11,922 nt of DNA from Candidatus Bathyarchaeota archaeon (lineage in GTDB: Archaea > Thermoproteota > Bathyarchaeia > Bathyarchaeales > Bathycorpusculaceae): NCBI GenBank assembly GCA_003601875.1, contig PIYF01000008.1, positions 1-11,922 of the forward strand. The letters are read 5' to 3'. The translations under genes and the position numbers were made by a program. Below are positions 1 through 5,934 of the stretch, piece by piece (the stretch's first letter is position 1; the number at the start of each line of letters is the position of its first letter). The notes beneath the pieces are model-generated. The model did no database searches. It saw only the letters and a program-made list of their open reading frames with translations, and was not told where the DNA came from.

Positions 1-169
1 TTTTTCTTCCAGCGTGCATAGAGAAATCTAACGCTTCCTTCGCTATTTTTATTCCGATATCTTCTAAAGCCTTCGCCAATTCTTTTGCAGCAGCCTCGCT
101 TACCCTTTCAGCACCAGCTTTTTTGCATAGTCTATGCATTGGAGCTATTGCCAACTCTAAATCTGCCAT
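1..169 (-). CDS. Archaeal histone (HMf/HTa-type histone fold), 5' part only
   Basis: This minus-strand gene starts at ATG 169 and runs off the left edge, giving 56 complete codons. The protein begins MADLELAIAPMHRLCKKAG and continues with GAERVS (19-24) and HAGRK (52-56). These are hallmarks of the archaeal histone fold (compare ELPIAPIGRIIKDAGAERVS and HAGRK of HMf), covering helix 1, loop 1, helix 2 and the start of loop 2. R13 sits where the family has the arginine that enters the DNA minor groove. Full-length family members are about 67-70 residues, so roughly 12 residues are missing. Archaeal histones dimerise and wrap or compact DNA without needing tails. A strong ribosome-binding site, GGAGGAG, lies at 175-181. 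The gene is divergent from the TatD-like gene. Family identification is confident; the C-terminus cannot be judged. Confidence 0.93.
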   Translation of the reverse strand, partial: MADLELAIAPMHRLCKKAGAERVSEAAAKELAKALEDIGIKIAKEALDFSMHAGRK

Positions 170-205
170 AAAGACTCCTCCGTAGCCTCTTTTTTTATTT
201 AAAGC

Positions 206-214
206 AATATTTAA
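206..214 (-). promoter_or_regulatory. Probable TATA box of the histone gene
   Basis: Read on the minus strand, TTAAATAT is preceded by a purine-rich AAAGG that resembles a BRE. It is centred about 41 nt upstream of the ATG at 169, which would give a leader of about 15 nt holding the GGAGGAG site. A second AT-rich box at 196-203 (TTTAAATA) is also possible but would place the transcript start inside the ribosome-binding site. Confidence 0.5.
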
Positions 215-310
215 CCTTTATCGTTATAGTTTTCTTAAAAACCCAAAATTTCCAATCAAAATTTGCTTTATGATTTTAAAACAACATGAACATTCCAATT
301 TATGGGTAAA

Positions 311-320
311 CTATAAAAAT
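311..320 (+). promoter_or_regulatory. Probable TATA box of the TatD-like gene
   Basis: CTATAAAAAT is centred about 39 nt upstream of the ATG at 354. Transcription starting about 25 nt downstream would give a leader of about 14 nt that includes the GGTGA ribosome-binding site at 345-349. This supports ATG 354 over the more upstream in-frame ATG at 270, which lies upstream of the promoter. Confidence 0.5.
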
Positions 321-353
321 AAAGGAGAAAACTTTTGTGGCGATGGTGAAAAA

Positions 354-1139
354 ATGAGGTTCATTGACGCCCACATTCACCTTTCAGACGAAGAATACGA
401 TGACATTATAAACGAAATAATAAGTGAAGCGAAAAACAATAATGTCGTCGCTTTAGTTTCAAACTCTATGGATTTAAAAACAAGCGTAAAAAGCCTAAAA
501 CTTGCTGAAAAATACCCAAAACTTGTCTATGCAGCCCTAGGCATTCACCCATGGAACACAGCTAACGTCACAGAAGAAGACCTCGCAAAAACTATAGAAA
601 TAATCTCAAAGGAGAAAGAAAATAAAAATGAAGCCCTAGTGGCGATAGGAGAAATAGGATTAGATTATAAATACACTAAAGTGTGGGAAAAACAGCTGAA
701 AATTTTTGAGGAAATGCTGCATCTAGCTGAAAAACTCAATCTTCCAGTTATAATACACTCAAGAGGAACAACAACCCAAATAGTTGAAATGCTTCCATCC
801 TTTAACCTAAACAAAGTATTATTACACTGGTTCAGCCATCCAATAAGCGCTCTAAAAAAGGCCATCGAACACAATTACTACATTACAGAGGGGCCTCCAA
901 CAGCCTACTCAAACGGAATAAGAGAAGTTGTGAGAAGAACACCATTAACAAACCTTCTAACAGAAACTGATGGACCAGTGCGTTACTTTAAAAAACCTTT
1001 CAACGGAAAGAGAACAACACCAGCCTTCATCCCAACGGTTGTAGAGGCAATAGCGGAAATAAAAAGTTTAAAAGTTGAGGAGGTAGCTGATCAAATAATT
1101 AAAAACTTTGAAGAATTCTTCAATGTCAAATTAAATTGA
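354..1139 (+). CDS. TatD-family metal-dependent hydrolase (putative DNase)
   Basis: The 261-residue protein has the family's usual length and all its metal-binding signatures: the H-x-H pair in IDAHIHLSD (H7, H9), the glutamate of GEIGLDY (E100), histidines in VIIHSRG (H135) and LLHWFSHP (H158), and the aspartate of TETDGP (D206). These form the two-metal site of a TIM-barrel amidohydrolase-type fold. Characterised TatD enzymes are Mg2+-dependent 3'-5' exonucleases or DNases acting on single-stranded or damaged DNA; archaeal substrates are largely untested. The frame is open back to ATG 270, but ATG 354 is preferred. The family motif IDAHIHL starts three residues in, GGTGA lies 5 nt upstream, and a TATA box at 311-320 sits between the two ATGs. 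The gene stands alone between the histone and S17e genes. The family call is firm; the substrate is unknown. Confidence 0.9.
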   Translation: MRFIDAHIHLSDEEYDDIINEIISEAKNNNVVALVSNSMDLKTSVKSLKLAEKYPKLVYAALGIHPWNTANVTEEDLAKTIEIISKEKENKNEALVAIGEIGLDYKYTKVWEKQLKIFEEMLHLAEKLNLPVIIHSRGTTTQIVEMLPSFNLNKVLLHWFSHPISALKKAIEHNYYITEGPPTAYSNGIREVVRRTPLTNLLTETDGPVRYFKKPFNGKRTTPAFIPTVVEAIAEIKSLKVEEVADQIIKNFEEFFNVKLN

Positions 1140-1159
1140 AAACGTAAGTTAAACGTTTT
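1139..1159 (+). repeat. Inverted repeat just after the TatD-like gene
   Basis: AAAACGT (1139-1145) and ACGTTTT (1153-1159) are perfect 7-nt arms around a 7-nt loop, beginning on the last base of the tatD-like stop codon. There is no T-run after it, so it is not a classic terminator. It could be a 3'-end hairpin or a chance dyad in AT-rich DNA. Confidence 0.3.
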
Positions 1160-1170
1160 AGCTGGGAAAA

Positions 1171-1178
1171 ATTAAATT
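1171..1178 (+). promoter_or_regulatory. Possible TATA box of the S17e transcript
   Basis: ATTAAATT follows a purine-rich GGGAAAA that could serve as BRE. Transcription would start near 1200, giving a leader of about 58 nt before the TTG start of S17e and including the short ORF at 1233-1286. The assignment rests on composition and spacing only. Confidence 0.35.
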
Positions 1179-1232
1179 AGTATGCTTGTTTATGAATTTC
1201 AAAACACCTTTAACGTTGGAGGAGAAACAACA

Positions 1233-1286
1233 ATGTTCATCTGGAGGAAACCTAAACTTGGGGAAAGTTCGAACAGAATACATTAA
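1233..1286 (+). CDS. Possible 17-codon leader ORF overlapping the S17e start
   Basis: ATG 1233 has an excellent ribosome-binding site, GGAGGAG at 1218-1224, with 8-nt spacing. It opens a 17-residue frame (MFIWRKPKLGESSNRIH) that ends at TAA 1284-1286. The frame overlaps the first 29 nt of rps17e in another frame, while S17e itself has a weaker TTG start with its own GGAGG at 1243-1247 inside this ORF. The peptide matches nothing I recognise. It may be a leader whose translation affects access to the S17e start, or only a chance ATG after a purine-rich stretch. What is seen is the start, site and stop; translation is inferred. Confidence 0.3.
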   Translation: MFIWRKPKLGESSNRIH

Positions 1287-1488
1287 ACGTGTAGCCAGAG
1301 AACTTCTCAAACGTTTTCCAGACAAATTTTCAGAAGATTTTGAGAGTAATAAAAAAATAGTTGCGTCCTTAACCAGAGGGGCAACCCCAAAAATAAGAAA
1401 CCAAATAGCTGGGTACATAACTCATATGCTTGCAAGGATGAGTTTATCTCCATCTTCAAACAGTGAACAAACAACTAAAAACGAATAA
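1258..1488 (+). CDS. rps17e: 30S ribosomal protein S17e
   Basis: The 76-residue protein reads (M)GKVRTEYIKRVARELLKRF with PDKFSEDFESNKK next and RNQIAGYITHML (47-58) near the end, which is the whole conserved S17e core. S17e is a small, basic, helical protein of the small ribosomal subunit, found in archaea and eukaryotes but not bacteria. The start is TTG 1258, read as Met. It falls exactly where homologues begin (MGKVRTEYIKR), and GGAGG lies at 1243-1247 with a 10-nt gap. The frame is open further upstream (ATG 1186 and 1192), but those extra residues resemble nothing in the family. A tail rich in Ser, Thr, Asn and Gln (62-76) extends slightly beyond short archaeal forms. The stop codon is adjacent to the TATA box of the next gene. 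Confidence 0.95.
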   Translation: MGKVRTEYIKRVARELLKRFPDKFSEDFESNKKIVASLTRGATPKIRNQIAGYITHMLARMSLSPSSNSEQTTKNE

Positions 1489-1496
1489 ATTTTAAA
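1489..1496 (+). promoter_or_regulatory. TATA box placing a leaderless start on the helical protein gene
   Basis: ATTTTAAA begins on the base after the S17e stop codon and is centred about 25 nt upstream of ATG 1517. That is the distance expected if the transcript begins at or next to the start codon. The gene has no clear ribosome-binding site, which agrees with a leaderless message. Confidence 0.5.
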
Positions 1497-1516
1497 GGTA
1501 AATTCCAACTTGAACA

Positions 1517-1906
1517 ATGGAAGCTGAAAACATGATGGATGAACACCGAAGGGAATGGGCACTACGTTTCATTAGAGAAGCGAAAGCCGAACTTGAAGCT
1601 GCAAGAAAAATACCATACATGGCGCCGAGATTTCTGGCTGAAGCTGTTAGAAAAGCCCAGTCAGCAGTCTATTATAGTCTAGGGGAACCAGCCTATATGG
1701 AAAACCTAGTTAAAGAGTTAAGGGGGCAAAGGAAAATGGTAACCGACCCGATTTTACGTTGTATAATAAGTATTGATGAAGACGTGCAAATTTTAATGCA
1801 ACAGGAATTTTTTGAAGGGAAAGATGCAATGAAGAGAGCTGGCAACCTCGTTAAATTAGCCTCTGAAATAGTTGAAACCCTAACGGGAGAAAAACCTAGA
1901 AATTAA
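1517..1906 (+). CDS. Small all-helical protein, possibly HEPN-like, unknown function
   Basis: The 129-residue protein is rich in Ala, Glu, Lys and Arg with no membrane segment and reads as four or five helices (about 9-31, 36-55, 58-69, 78-98 and 101-122). The first two helices, with REAKAELEAARK (20-31) and FLAEAVRKAQSAVYYSLGEP (39-58), recall the layout of HEPN domains, in which two long helices carry an Ala-rich face. The HEPN ribonuclease motif R-x4-6-H is absent; the only histidine is H10. No MNT nucleotidyltransferase partner lies next to it, so an active toxin is unlikely. ATG 1517 is preferred because a TATA box lies at leaderless distance; ATG 1532 and 1535 are alternatives. It may belong to the informational-gene context of S17e. 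I do not recognise a specific family, and the HEPN suggestion is weak. Confidence 0.7.
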   Translation: MEAENMMDEHRREWALRFIREAKAELEAARKIPYMAPRFLAEAVRKAQSAVYYSLGEPAYMENLVKELRGQRKMVTDPILRCIISIDEDVQILMQQEFFEGKDAMKRAGNLVKLASEIVETLTGEKPRN

Positions 1907-1929
1907 GAAAGAAGGCTAAAGTTTCTTAA
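1903..1929. terminator. Hairpin across two facing stop codons, candidate bidirectional terminator
   Basis: TTAAGAAA (1903-1910) and TTTCTTAA (1922-1929) form a perfect 8-bp stem with an 11-nt loop. The element includes the TAA of the helical-protein gene (1904-1906) and the TAG of the aminotransferase gene (minus strand, 1918-1916). Because it is symmetric, it would form in both transcripts. It lacks a long U-tract, so intrinsic termination is possible but unproven. Confidence 0.4.
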
Positions 1930-3085
1930 CAGCTTCCTCAATGCGTGTTAAAGCTTTTTTAATGTTTTCAGTTGATGTTGCAAAGGACAACCGTAAATAG
2001 CCTTCTCCATACTTTCCGAAGGATGTTCCAGGTAAAACTGCGACACCCGCCTCGTTAAGCAGGTAATCAGCAAATTCATCGCTAGTCATCCCTGTTTCAC
2101 TTATATTTGGAAAAGCATAGAAGGCTCCACGAGGCTTCTTACAGCGTATCTTCTCAATGTCATTTAAACCTGAAATTATGACTTCCCTTCTCCGTTTAAA
2201 CTCCTCAACCATCTCCCTAACTGAATGTTGAGGTCCCCTTAGGGCTTCTACACCAGCCATTTGAACGAAGGCGCATGTGCAAGAATTAGAGTTTATCATC
2301 AACTTTGTAACTTTTTCAGCTATGTCTTTCCTCATGACACCGTATCCGAGTCTCCAGCCAGTCATAGCGTAGGTTTTTGAAAAACCATCTAACAATATTG
2401 TTTTATCTTTCATCCCTGGAAGGGATGCTATACTTTCATGTTCTCCCTCATAGATTATTCTGCTGTAAATTTCATCTGAAAAAACAAGAACATCATCTCG
2501 GTTAGCTATACAATCTGCAATAAGCTTCAAGTCTTCACGAGTTAAGATTCCGCCGGTTGGATTCTGTGGAGAATTTATTATTATCATCTTAGTTTTCTTC
2601 GTTATCTTCTCCTTCACATATTCATGGTCTATCCTGAAGTCGTTTTCCTCTTTAAGAGGAATTGGCACAGGCTTCGCTTCAACAAAGTTTATCAAAGACT
2701 CAAATATTGGATAACCAGGATTCTGGTATAATACTTCTTCACCTGGATTTACACATGCAAGGATAGCGAAAAACATTATTGGTTTAGCCCCAGGAGTTAC
2801 AACAACCTCTTCAGGGTCAACATCTATCTTCCTCGTTTTTGATATGTATTCAGCTATGGCTTCACGGAGTTCAGGGATACCTGCAGCTTGAACATAATGG
2901 GTGTAACCATCATAAAGAGCCTTTACAGCTGCATCCTTAATATTTTTAGCTGTGTCAAAGTCTGGTTCACCTATCTCCAAATGCACTATGTCTCTTCCCT
3001 TTTTCTCAAGGGCTTTTGCTTTAGCTAACACTTCAAAAGCCGTTTCAGTTCCAAGATTCTTCATTCTATCTGCAAATATTGACAT
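1916..3085 (-). CDS. PLP-dependent aminotransferase, class I/II (aspartate aminotransferase-like)
   Basis: The 389-residue protein is a complete fold-type I aminotransferase. The PLP lysine is K237 in DGFSKTYAMTGWRLGYG. Other cofactor and substrate residues are N175 in NSPQNPTGG, D204 and Y207 in SDEIY, R245, and R365 in YLRLSFA, which binds the substrate carboxylate. It transfers an amino group between an amino acid and a 2-oxo acid in the cytoplasm. The subfamily (MSIFADR N-terminus, EIGEPDF) includes archaeal aspartate, alanine and aromatic aminotransferases, so the donor cannot be read from sequence. The start is ATG 3085, with GAGGTG just upstream (3088-3093). Its neighbour gyaR is upstream on the same strand, 83 nt away. 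With glycerate kinase nearby, a serine or alanine:glyoxylate/pyruvate role is attractive but inferred. The leader carries a perfect palindrome at 3094-3107. Confidence 0.92.
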   Translation of the reverse strand: MSIFADRMKNLGTETAFEVLAKAKALEKKGRDIVHLEIGEPDFDTAKNIKDAAVKALYDGYTHYVQAAGIPELREAIAEYISKTRKIDVDPEEVVVTPGAKPIMFFAILACVNPGEEVLYQNPGYPIFESLINFVEAKPVPIPLKEENDFRIDHEYVKEKITKKTKMIIINSPQNPTGGILTREDLKLIADCIANRDDVLVFSDEIYSRIIYEGEHESIASLPGMKDKTILLDGFSKTYAMTGWRLGYGVMRKDIAEKVTKLMINSNSCTCAFVQMAGVEALRGPQHSVREMVEEFKRRREVIISGLNDIEKIRCKKPRGAFYAFPNISETGMTSDEFADYLLNEAGVAVLPGTSFGKYGEGYLRLSFATSTENIKKALTRIEEAVKKL

Positions 3086-3093
3086 GACACCAC

Positions 3094-3107
3094 CTCACTT
3101 AAGTGAG
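3094..3107. promoter_or_regulatory. Perfect 14-bp palindrome, candidate operator or leader hairpin
   Basis: CTCACTTAAGTGAG is its own reverse complement. It lies 9-22 nt upstream of the aminotransferase start codon, just downstream of the transcript start expected from the TATA-like box at 3131-3138, and its start-proximal half touches the GAGGTG ribosome-binding site. A dimeric repressor here would block transcription. Without a loop it is unsuited to an RNA hairpin, so an operator is preferred. Confidence 0.5.
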
Positions 3108-3130
3108 AAAATAAAAATAAAACGGGGGAA

Positions 3131-3138
3131 GTATTTAA
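3131..3138 (-). promoter_or_regulatory. Possible TATA box of the aminotransferase gene
   Basis: Read on the minus strand this is TTAAATAC, about 50 nt upstream of ATG 3085, predicting a transcript start near 3110. It is immediately preceded on that strand by an inverted repeat, GTTTA-5 nt-TAAAC (3141-3155). The gene may therefore be transcribed from its own promoter as well as from gyaR. Confidence 0.4.
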
Positions 3139-3168
3139 CAGTTTACACTTTAAACGTTCATTTTGAAT

Positions 3169-4170
3169 TTAAAACAGCTTAGATAATGGGCGAACTTTCA
3201 TAACGTCTGGATTAACAAGGTTTGGCGGTTTTCTCCCTTCAAAGAACGCAACAAGGTTTTCTGCAACCATTTCAGCCATTCTTGAACGAGTCTCATAACT
3301 TGCACTTGATATATGAGGAGCAACAACAACATTGTCCAAAGTAAGCAACGGATTATCCACAGGTGTTGGTTCCTGTTCAAAAACGTCGAGTCCAGCTCCT
3401 GCAATCCAGCCTTCCTTCAAAGCCTTGTACAAAGCTTTTTCGTCAACAACTGGGCCTCGAGAATTATTTATTAGATAAGCTGTCTTCTTCATCAGTTTAA
3501 GTCTCTCCTCATTTATCAAGTGATATGTGCTTTTTAAGAGTGGGACGTGAACGCTGACAAAATCTGCTTCCCGCAAAAGAGTTTCAAGTTCAACCTTTTT
3601 TGCACCCATCTTTTCAAGTTCAGGTCTTGGAACAACATCGTAAAACAGAATTCGCATGTTAAAACCTTTAGCTCTTTTTGCAACAGCTGAACCTATCCTA
3701 CCAGCACCCACGATTCCTATTGTTGCACCGTAGACATCTCTACCTAGAAACATGCTTGGATGCCATCCAACCTTCCATTTTCCGCTTCGAACATACTTAT
3801 CTGCCTCCACAACACGTCTTGCAACAGCCATAAGCAAAGCCCAAGCGAAATCAGCAGTTGTTTCGGTTAAAACTCCAGGCGTATTAGTAACGTAAATACC
3901 CCTTTTAGTGGCTTCCTCAACATCTATATTGTCATAACCAACAGCCAATTGAGAAACAATTTTCAGTTTAGGTGCACTATCAAAAACTTCACCGTCTATC
4001 TTATCAGACAAAAGTGAAACGAGAGCATCAACATCCGTAACCTTCTCTATTATCACCTGTTTCGGTGGAGGACCATACTCAGGCCAAACCTCAGCATCAA
4101 AACGCTCCTTAATTATTTTCAAGCCTCTCTCAGGAATTTCACGTGTGACATAAACTTTCGGTTTTGCCAT
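3169..4170 (-). CDS. gyaR: D-2-hydroxyacid dehydrogenase, glyoxylate/hydroxypyruvate reductase type
   Basis: The 333-residue protein matches the length and layout of archaeal GyaR. A split substrate domain (1-100 and 290-333) flanks a Rossmann domain with G-x-G-x-x-G at 155-160 (GAGRIG). The catalytic triad of the family is present: R238 in [11 protein letters not shown]267 in DVFEQEP and H286 in APHISSAS. Such enzymes reduce glyoxylate to glycolate and hydroxypyruvate to D-glycerate, reversibly. D178 ends the second beta-strand (ILFYD), where NADH-preferring members have an acidic residue, so NAD(H) use is inferred. The frame is open to 4281, but ATG 4170 is chosen because homologues begin MxKPKV and GGTGG lies at 4175-4179. 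It is divergent from glycerate 2-kinase, with 84 nt between them, and upstream of the aminotransferase. Family call is strong; the preferred substrate is inferred from context. Confidence 0.93.
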   Translation of the reverse strand: MAKPKVYVTREIPERGLKIIKERFDAEVWPEYGPPPKQVIIEKVTDVDALVSLLSDKIDGEVFDSAPKLKIVSQLAVGYDNIDVEEATKRGIYVTNTPGVLTETTADFAWALLMAVARRVVEADKYVRSGKWKVGWHPSMFLGRDVYGATIGIVGAGRIGSAVAKRAKGFNMRILFYDVVPRPELEKMGAKKVELETLLREADFVSVHVPLLKSTYHLINEERLKLMKKTAYLINNSRGPVVDEKALYKALKEGWIAGAGLDVFEQEPTPVDNPLLTLDNVVVAPHISSASYETRSRMAEMVAENLVAFFEGRKPPNLVNPDVMKVRPLSKLF

Positions 4171-4254
4171 TTTTCCACCTTCTATAATTGCGAAATTCTT
4201 TATTGCATCCAACCTATTATCATTTACACATAACTTACTCCAAGGTTCATAATT

Positions 4255-5631
4255 ATGATAAGCATAAAGAATAAAGAACAACTCTTAAGAAATGGTGAAA
4301 CAGAACTTGAGAGAAAAGCTAGGGAAATAGCCTTAAAAAGCCTTGAAACAGCATTGAACAGTGTTGATCCAGAAAAAATTGTGAAAGCAAGAGTTTCTGT
4401 TACAAATTCAATTTTAAAAGTGGATGGATACTCCTTTAACCTGGAAAATTTCCAGCATGTCTATGTTATTGGCGGTGGAAAGGCAAGCGGGGTTATGGCT
4501 AAAGCCTTGGAACAAGTGTTAGGCAACCGTATAACAGAAGGCTTCGTGAATATTCCAAAGGGAACAAAATGTGAAACTGACATTATTGAGCTTCATGAGG
4601 CAAGTCATCCAATTCCAGATGAAACAGGAGTTAAAGGTGCACGCCACATTTTAGAAATAGCTGAAAAAGCCGGAGAGAAAGACTTGGTGATTTGCCTTAT
4701 ATCTGGTGGAGGTTCAAGTTTGATGCCTCTGCCTAGAGATGACATAACAATAGAAGATAAACGGAAAATTACGGATGCACTGCTAAAATGTGGTGCTACA
4801 ATAAACGAAATAAACACTGTTAGAAAACACATTTCAAATTTTAAGGGCGGATGGCTTGCTAAAAAAGCTTATCCAGCAACAGTTTTAAACCTTATACTTT
4901 CAGATGTAATAGGTGACCCATTAGATTTCATAGCTTCCGGTCCAACGGTTCCAGATTCAACAACATTCAATGAAGCAATCAAAACGTTAAAAAAATATAA
5001 CCTTTGGAAAAATGCTCCAGAATCCATAAAGAAAGTTTTATCAAATGGGGTGAAAGGGCTAATCCCAGAGACACCTAAGGCTGATGATAAAGTCTTTAAA
5101 AAAGTTTTCACGGTTATTGTTGGAAATAATAGGTCAGCTTGCTTGGCAGCTGTTAAATCTCTCAAAGCTGATGGTTTGAATACATTGTTATTAACATCAA
5201 GCTTGGAAGGTGAAGCTAGACATGTTGGAACAGTGCTTGCATCGCTGGCTAAAGAAGTAATTGCCTCTGGAAATCCTGTTCCAAAACCCGCGGGAATCGT
5301 TGCTGGCGGGGAAACAACAGTTACGGTTACGGGGAAAGGGTTGGGTGGAAGAAATCAAGAAATAAGTTTAGCTGCAGCCTTAAAAATTCAAAACTTAAAC
5401 GGTGTAGTTTTAGCTTCTTTAAGCACCGACGGAATTGACGGGCCAACAGATGCCGCTGGAGCCATAATAGACGGTAAAACAATTCAAAAGGCTTTAGAGA
5501 AAGGATTAAACCCGGAAACTTTCTTAGCTGAAAACAACTCCTACAATTTCTTCTTAAAACTCGATGATTTAATCTTTACAGGTCCAACTGGAACAAATGT
5601 TAATGATGTCTCCGTCATCATAGTTTTGTGA
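4255..5631 (+). CDS. gck: Glycerate 2-kinase (GckA/MOFRL family)
   Basis: The 458-residue protein has the two-domain layout of class II glycerate kinases: an N-terminal DUF4147 domain (about 20-255) and a C-terminal MOFRL domain (about 345-456). Visible signatures are VIGGGKASG with K76, SGGGSS (150-155), TVRKHIS with K191, [16 protein letters not shown] (215-230), GGRNQE (364-369), [12 protein letters not shown] (391-402) and GTNVND (446-451). It phosphorylates D-glycerate with ATP; archaeal members make 2-phosphoglycerate, which enters lower glycolysis. The start, ATG 4255, has no ribosome-binding site, suggesting a leaderless message. It opens a probable operon with the beta-grasp and CofE-like genes (9-nt and 3-nt gaps) and diverges from gyaR, whose product could supply its substrate. 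No residue appears missing. Confidence 0.94.
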   Translation: MISIKNKEQLLRNGETELERKAREIALKSLETALNSVDPEKIVKARVSVTNSILKVDGYSFNLENFQHVYVIGGGKASGVMAKALEQVLGNRITEGFVNIPKGTKCETDIIELHEASHPIPDETGVKGARHILEIAEKAGEKDLVICLISGGGSSLMPLPRDDITIEDKRKITDALLKCGATINEINTVRKHISNFKGGWLAKKAYPATVLNLILSDVIGDPLDFIASGPTVPDSTTFNEAIKTLKKYNLWKNAPESIKKVLSNGVKGLIPETPKADDKVFKKVFTVIVGNNRSACLAAVKSLKADGLNTLLLTSSLEGEARHVGTVLASLAKEVIASGNPVPKPAGIVAGGETTVTVTGKGLGGRNQEISLAAALKIQNLNGVVLASLSTDGIDGPTDAAGAIIDGKTIQKALEKGLNPETFLAENNSYNFFLKLDDLIFTGPTGTNVNDVSVIIVL

Positions 5632-5640
5632 AGGAGAAAA

Positions 5641-5931
5641 ATGAAGTTAGCAATAAAATTCTTAGGGGTTCTCCGTGAAGTCTCTGGAAAAAGAAGGGTT
5701 AAACTTGAGTTTAACAGCGAAGAAACAGTTTCACTTAAAAAAGTTATAGATAAACTGATCGAAGAAATGCCTAAATTAAGAAAGGTTTTGATTGATCCGG
5801 AACTTGGAAGCCCGAAACCGAACGCTCTTATCCTCGTGAATGAGAAAGAAATAAGTGTTCTTAAAGGTTTAGAAACCAGAATTAAAGATGGAGATGAAAT
5901 AGTTATAATTTCAATTTTGCATGCTGGGTGA
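5641..5931 (+). CDS. MoaD/ThiS-like beta-grasp (ubiquitin-like) sulfur-carrier-type protein ending in Ala-Gly
   Basis: The 96-residue protein has the length and pattern of archaeal MoaD and SAMP proteins: KLAIKFLGVLREVSGK (2-17), a central helix ending in MPKLRKVL, ALILVNEKEI (63-72) and LKDGD-type RIKDGDEIVII (80-90). In this family the C-terminal Gly-Gly tail is adenylated by a MoeB/ThiF/E1-like enzyme, then thiocarboxylated for molybdopterin or thio-modification, or conjugated to lysines. Here the tail is SILHAG, so the penultimate residue is Ala. The start ATG 5641 has GGAG at 5633-5636, right after the glycerate kinase stop, and cofE follows 3 nt after its own stop. No E1-like or MoaE gene is present in the window. 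It is either a MoaD with a variant tail or a non-conjugating beta-grasp protein. Confidence 0.85.
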   Translation: MKLAIKFLGVLREVSGKRRVKLEFNSEETVSLKKVIDKLIEEMPKLRKVLIDPELGSPKPNALILVNEKEISVLKGLETRIKDGDEIVIISILHAG

Positions 5932-5934
5932 AAA

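Noticed and set aside
244..264. Two copies of CAAAATTT, 13 nt apart, between the histone and TatD-like genes
   Set aside because: Eight AT-rich bases repeated once is not beyond chance and does not align with a promoter element.
270..353. 28-codon N-terminal extension of the TatD-like protein from ATG 270
   Set aside because: The TATA box (311-320) and GGTGA (345-349) lie inside it, and homologues begin at the residue encoded from 354.
1186..1257. Upstream in-frame extension of S17e from ATG 1186 or 1192
   Set aside because: The extra 24 residues resemble nothing in the family, while TTG 1258 falls exactly at the conserved N-terminus and has GGAGG.
1517..1906. HEPN-MNT toxin-antitoxin pair
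   Set aside because: The R-x4-6-H motif is missing and neither neighbour is a nucleotidyltransferase or antitoxin.
4171..4281. 37-residue N-terminal extension of GyaR
   Set aside because: It would overlap the start of the divergent kinase gene, and the GGTGG site and family N-terminus both fit ATG 4170.
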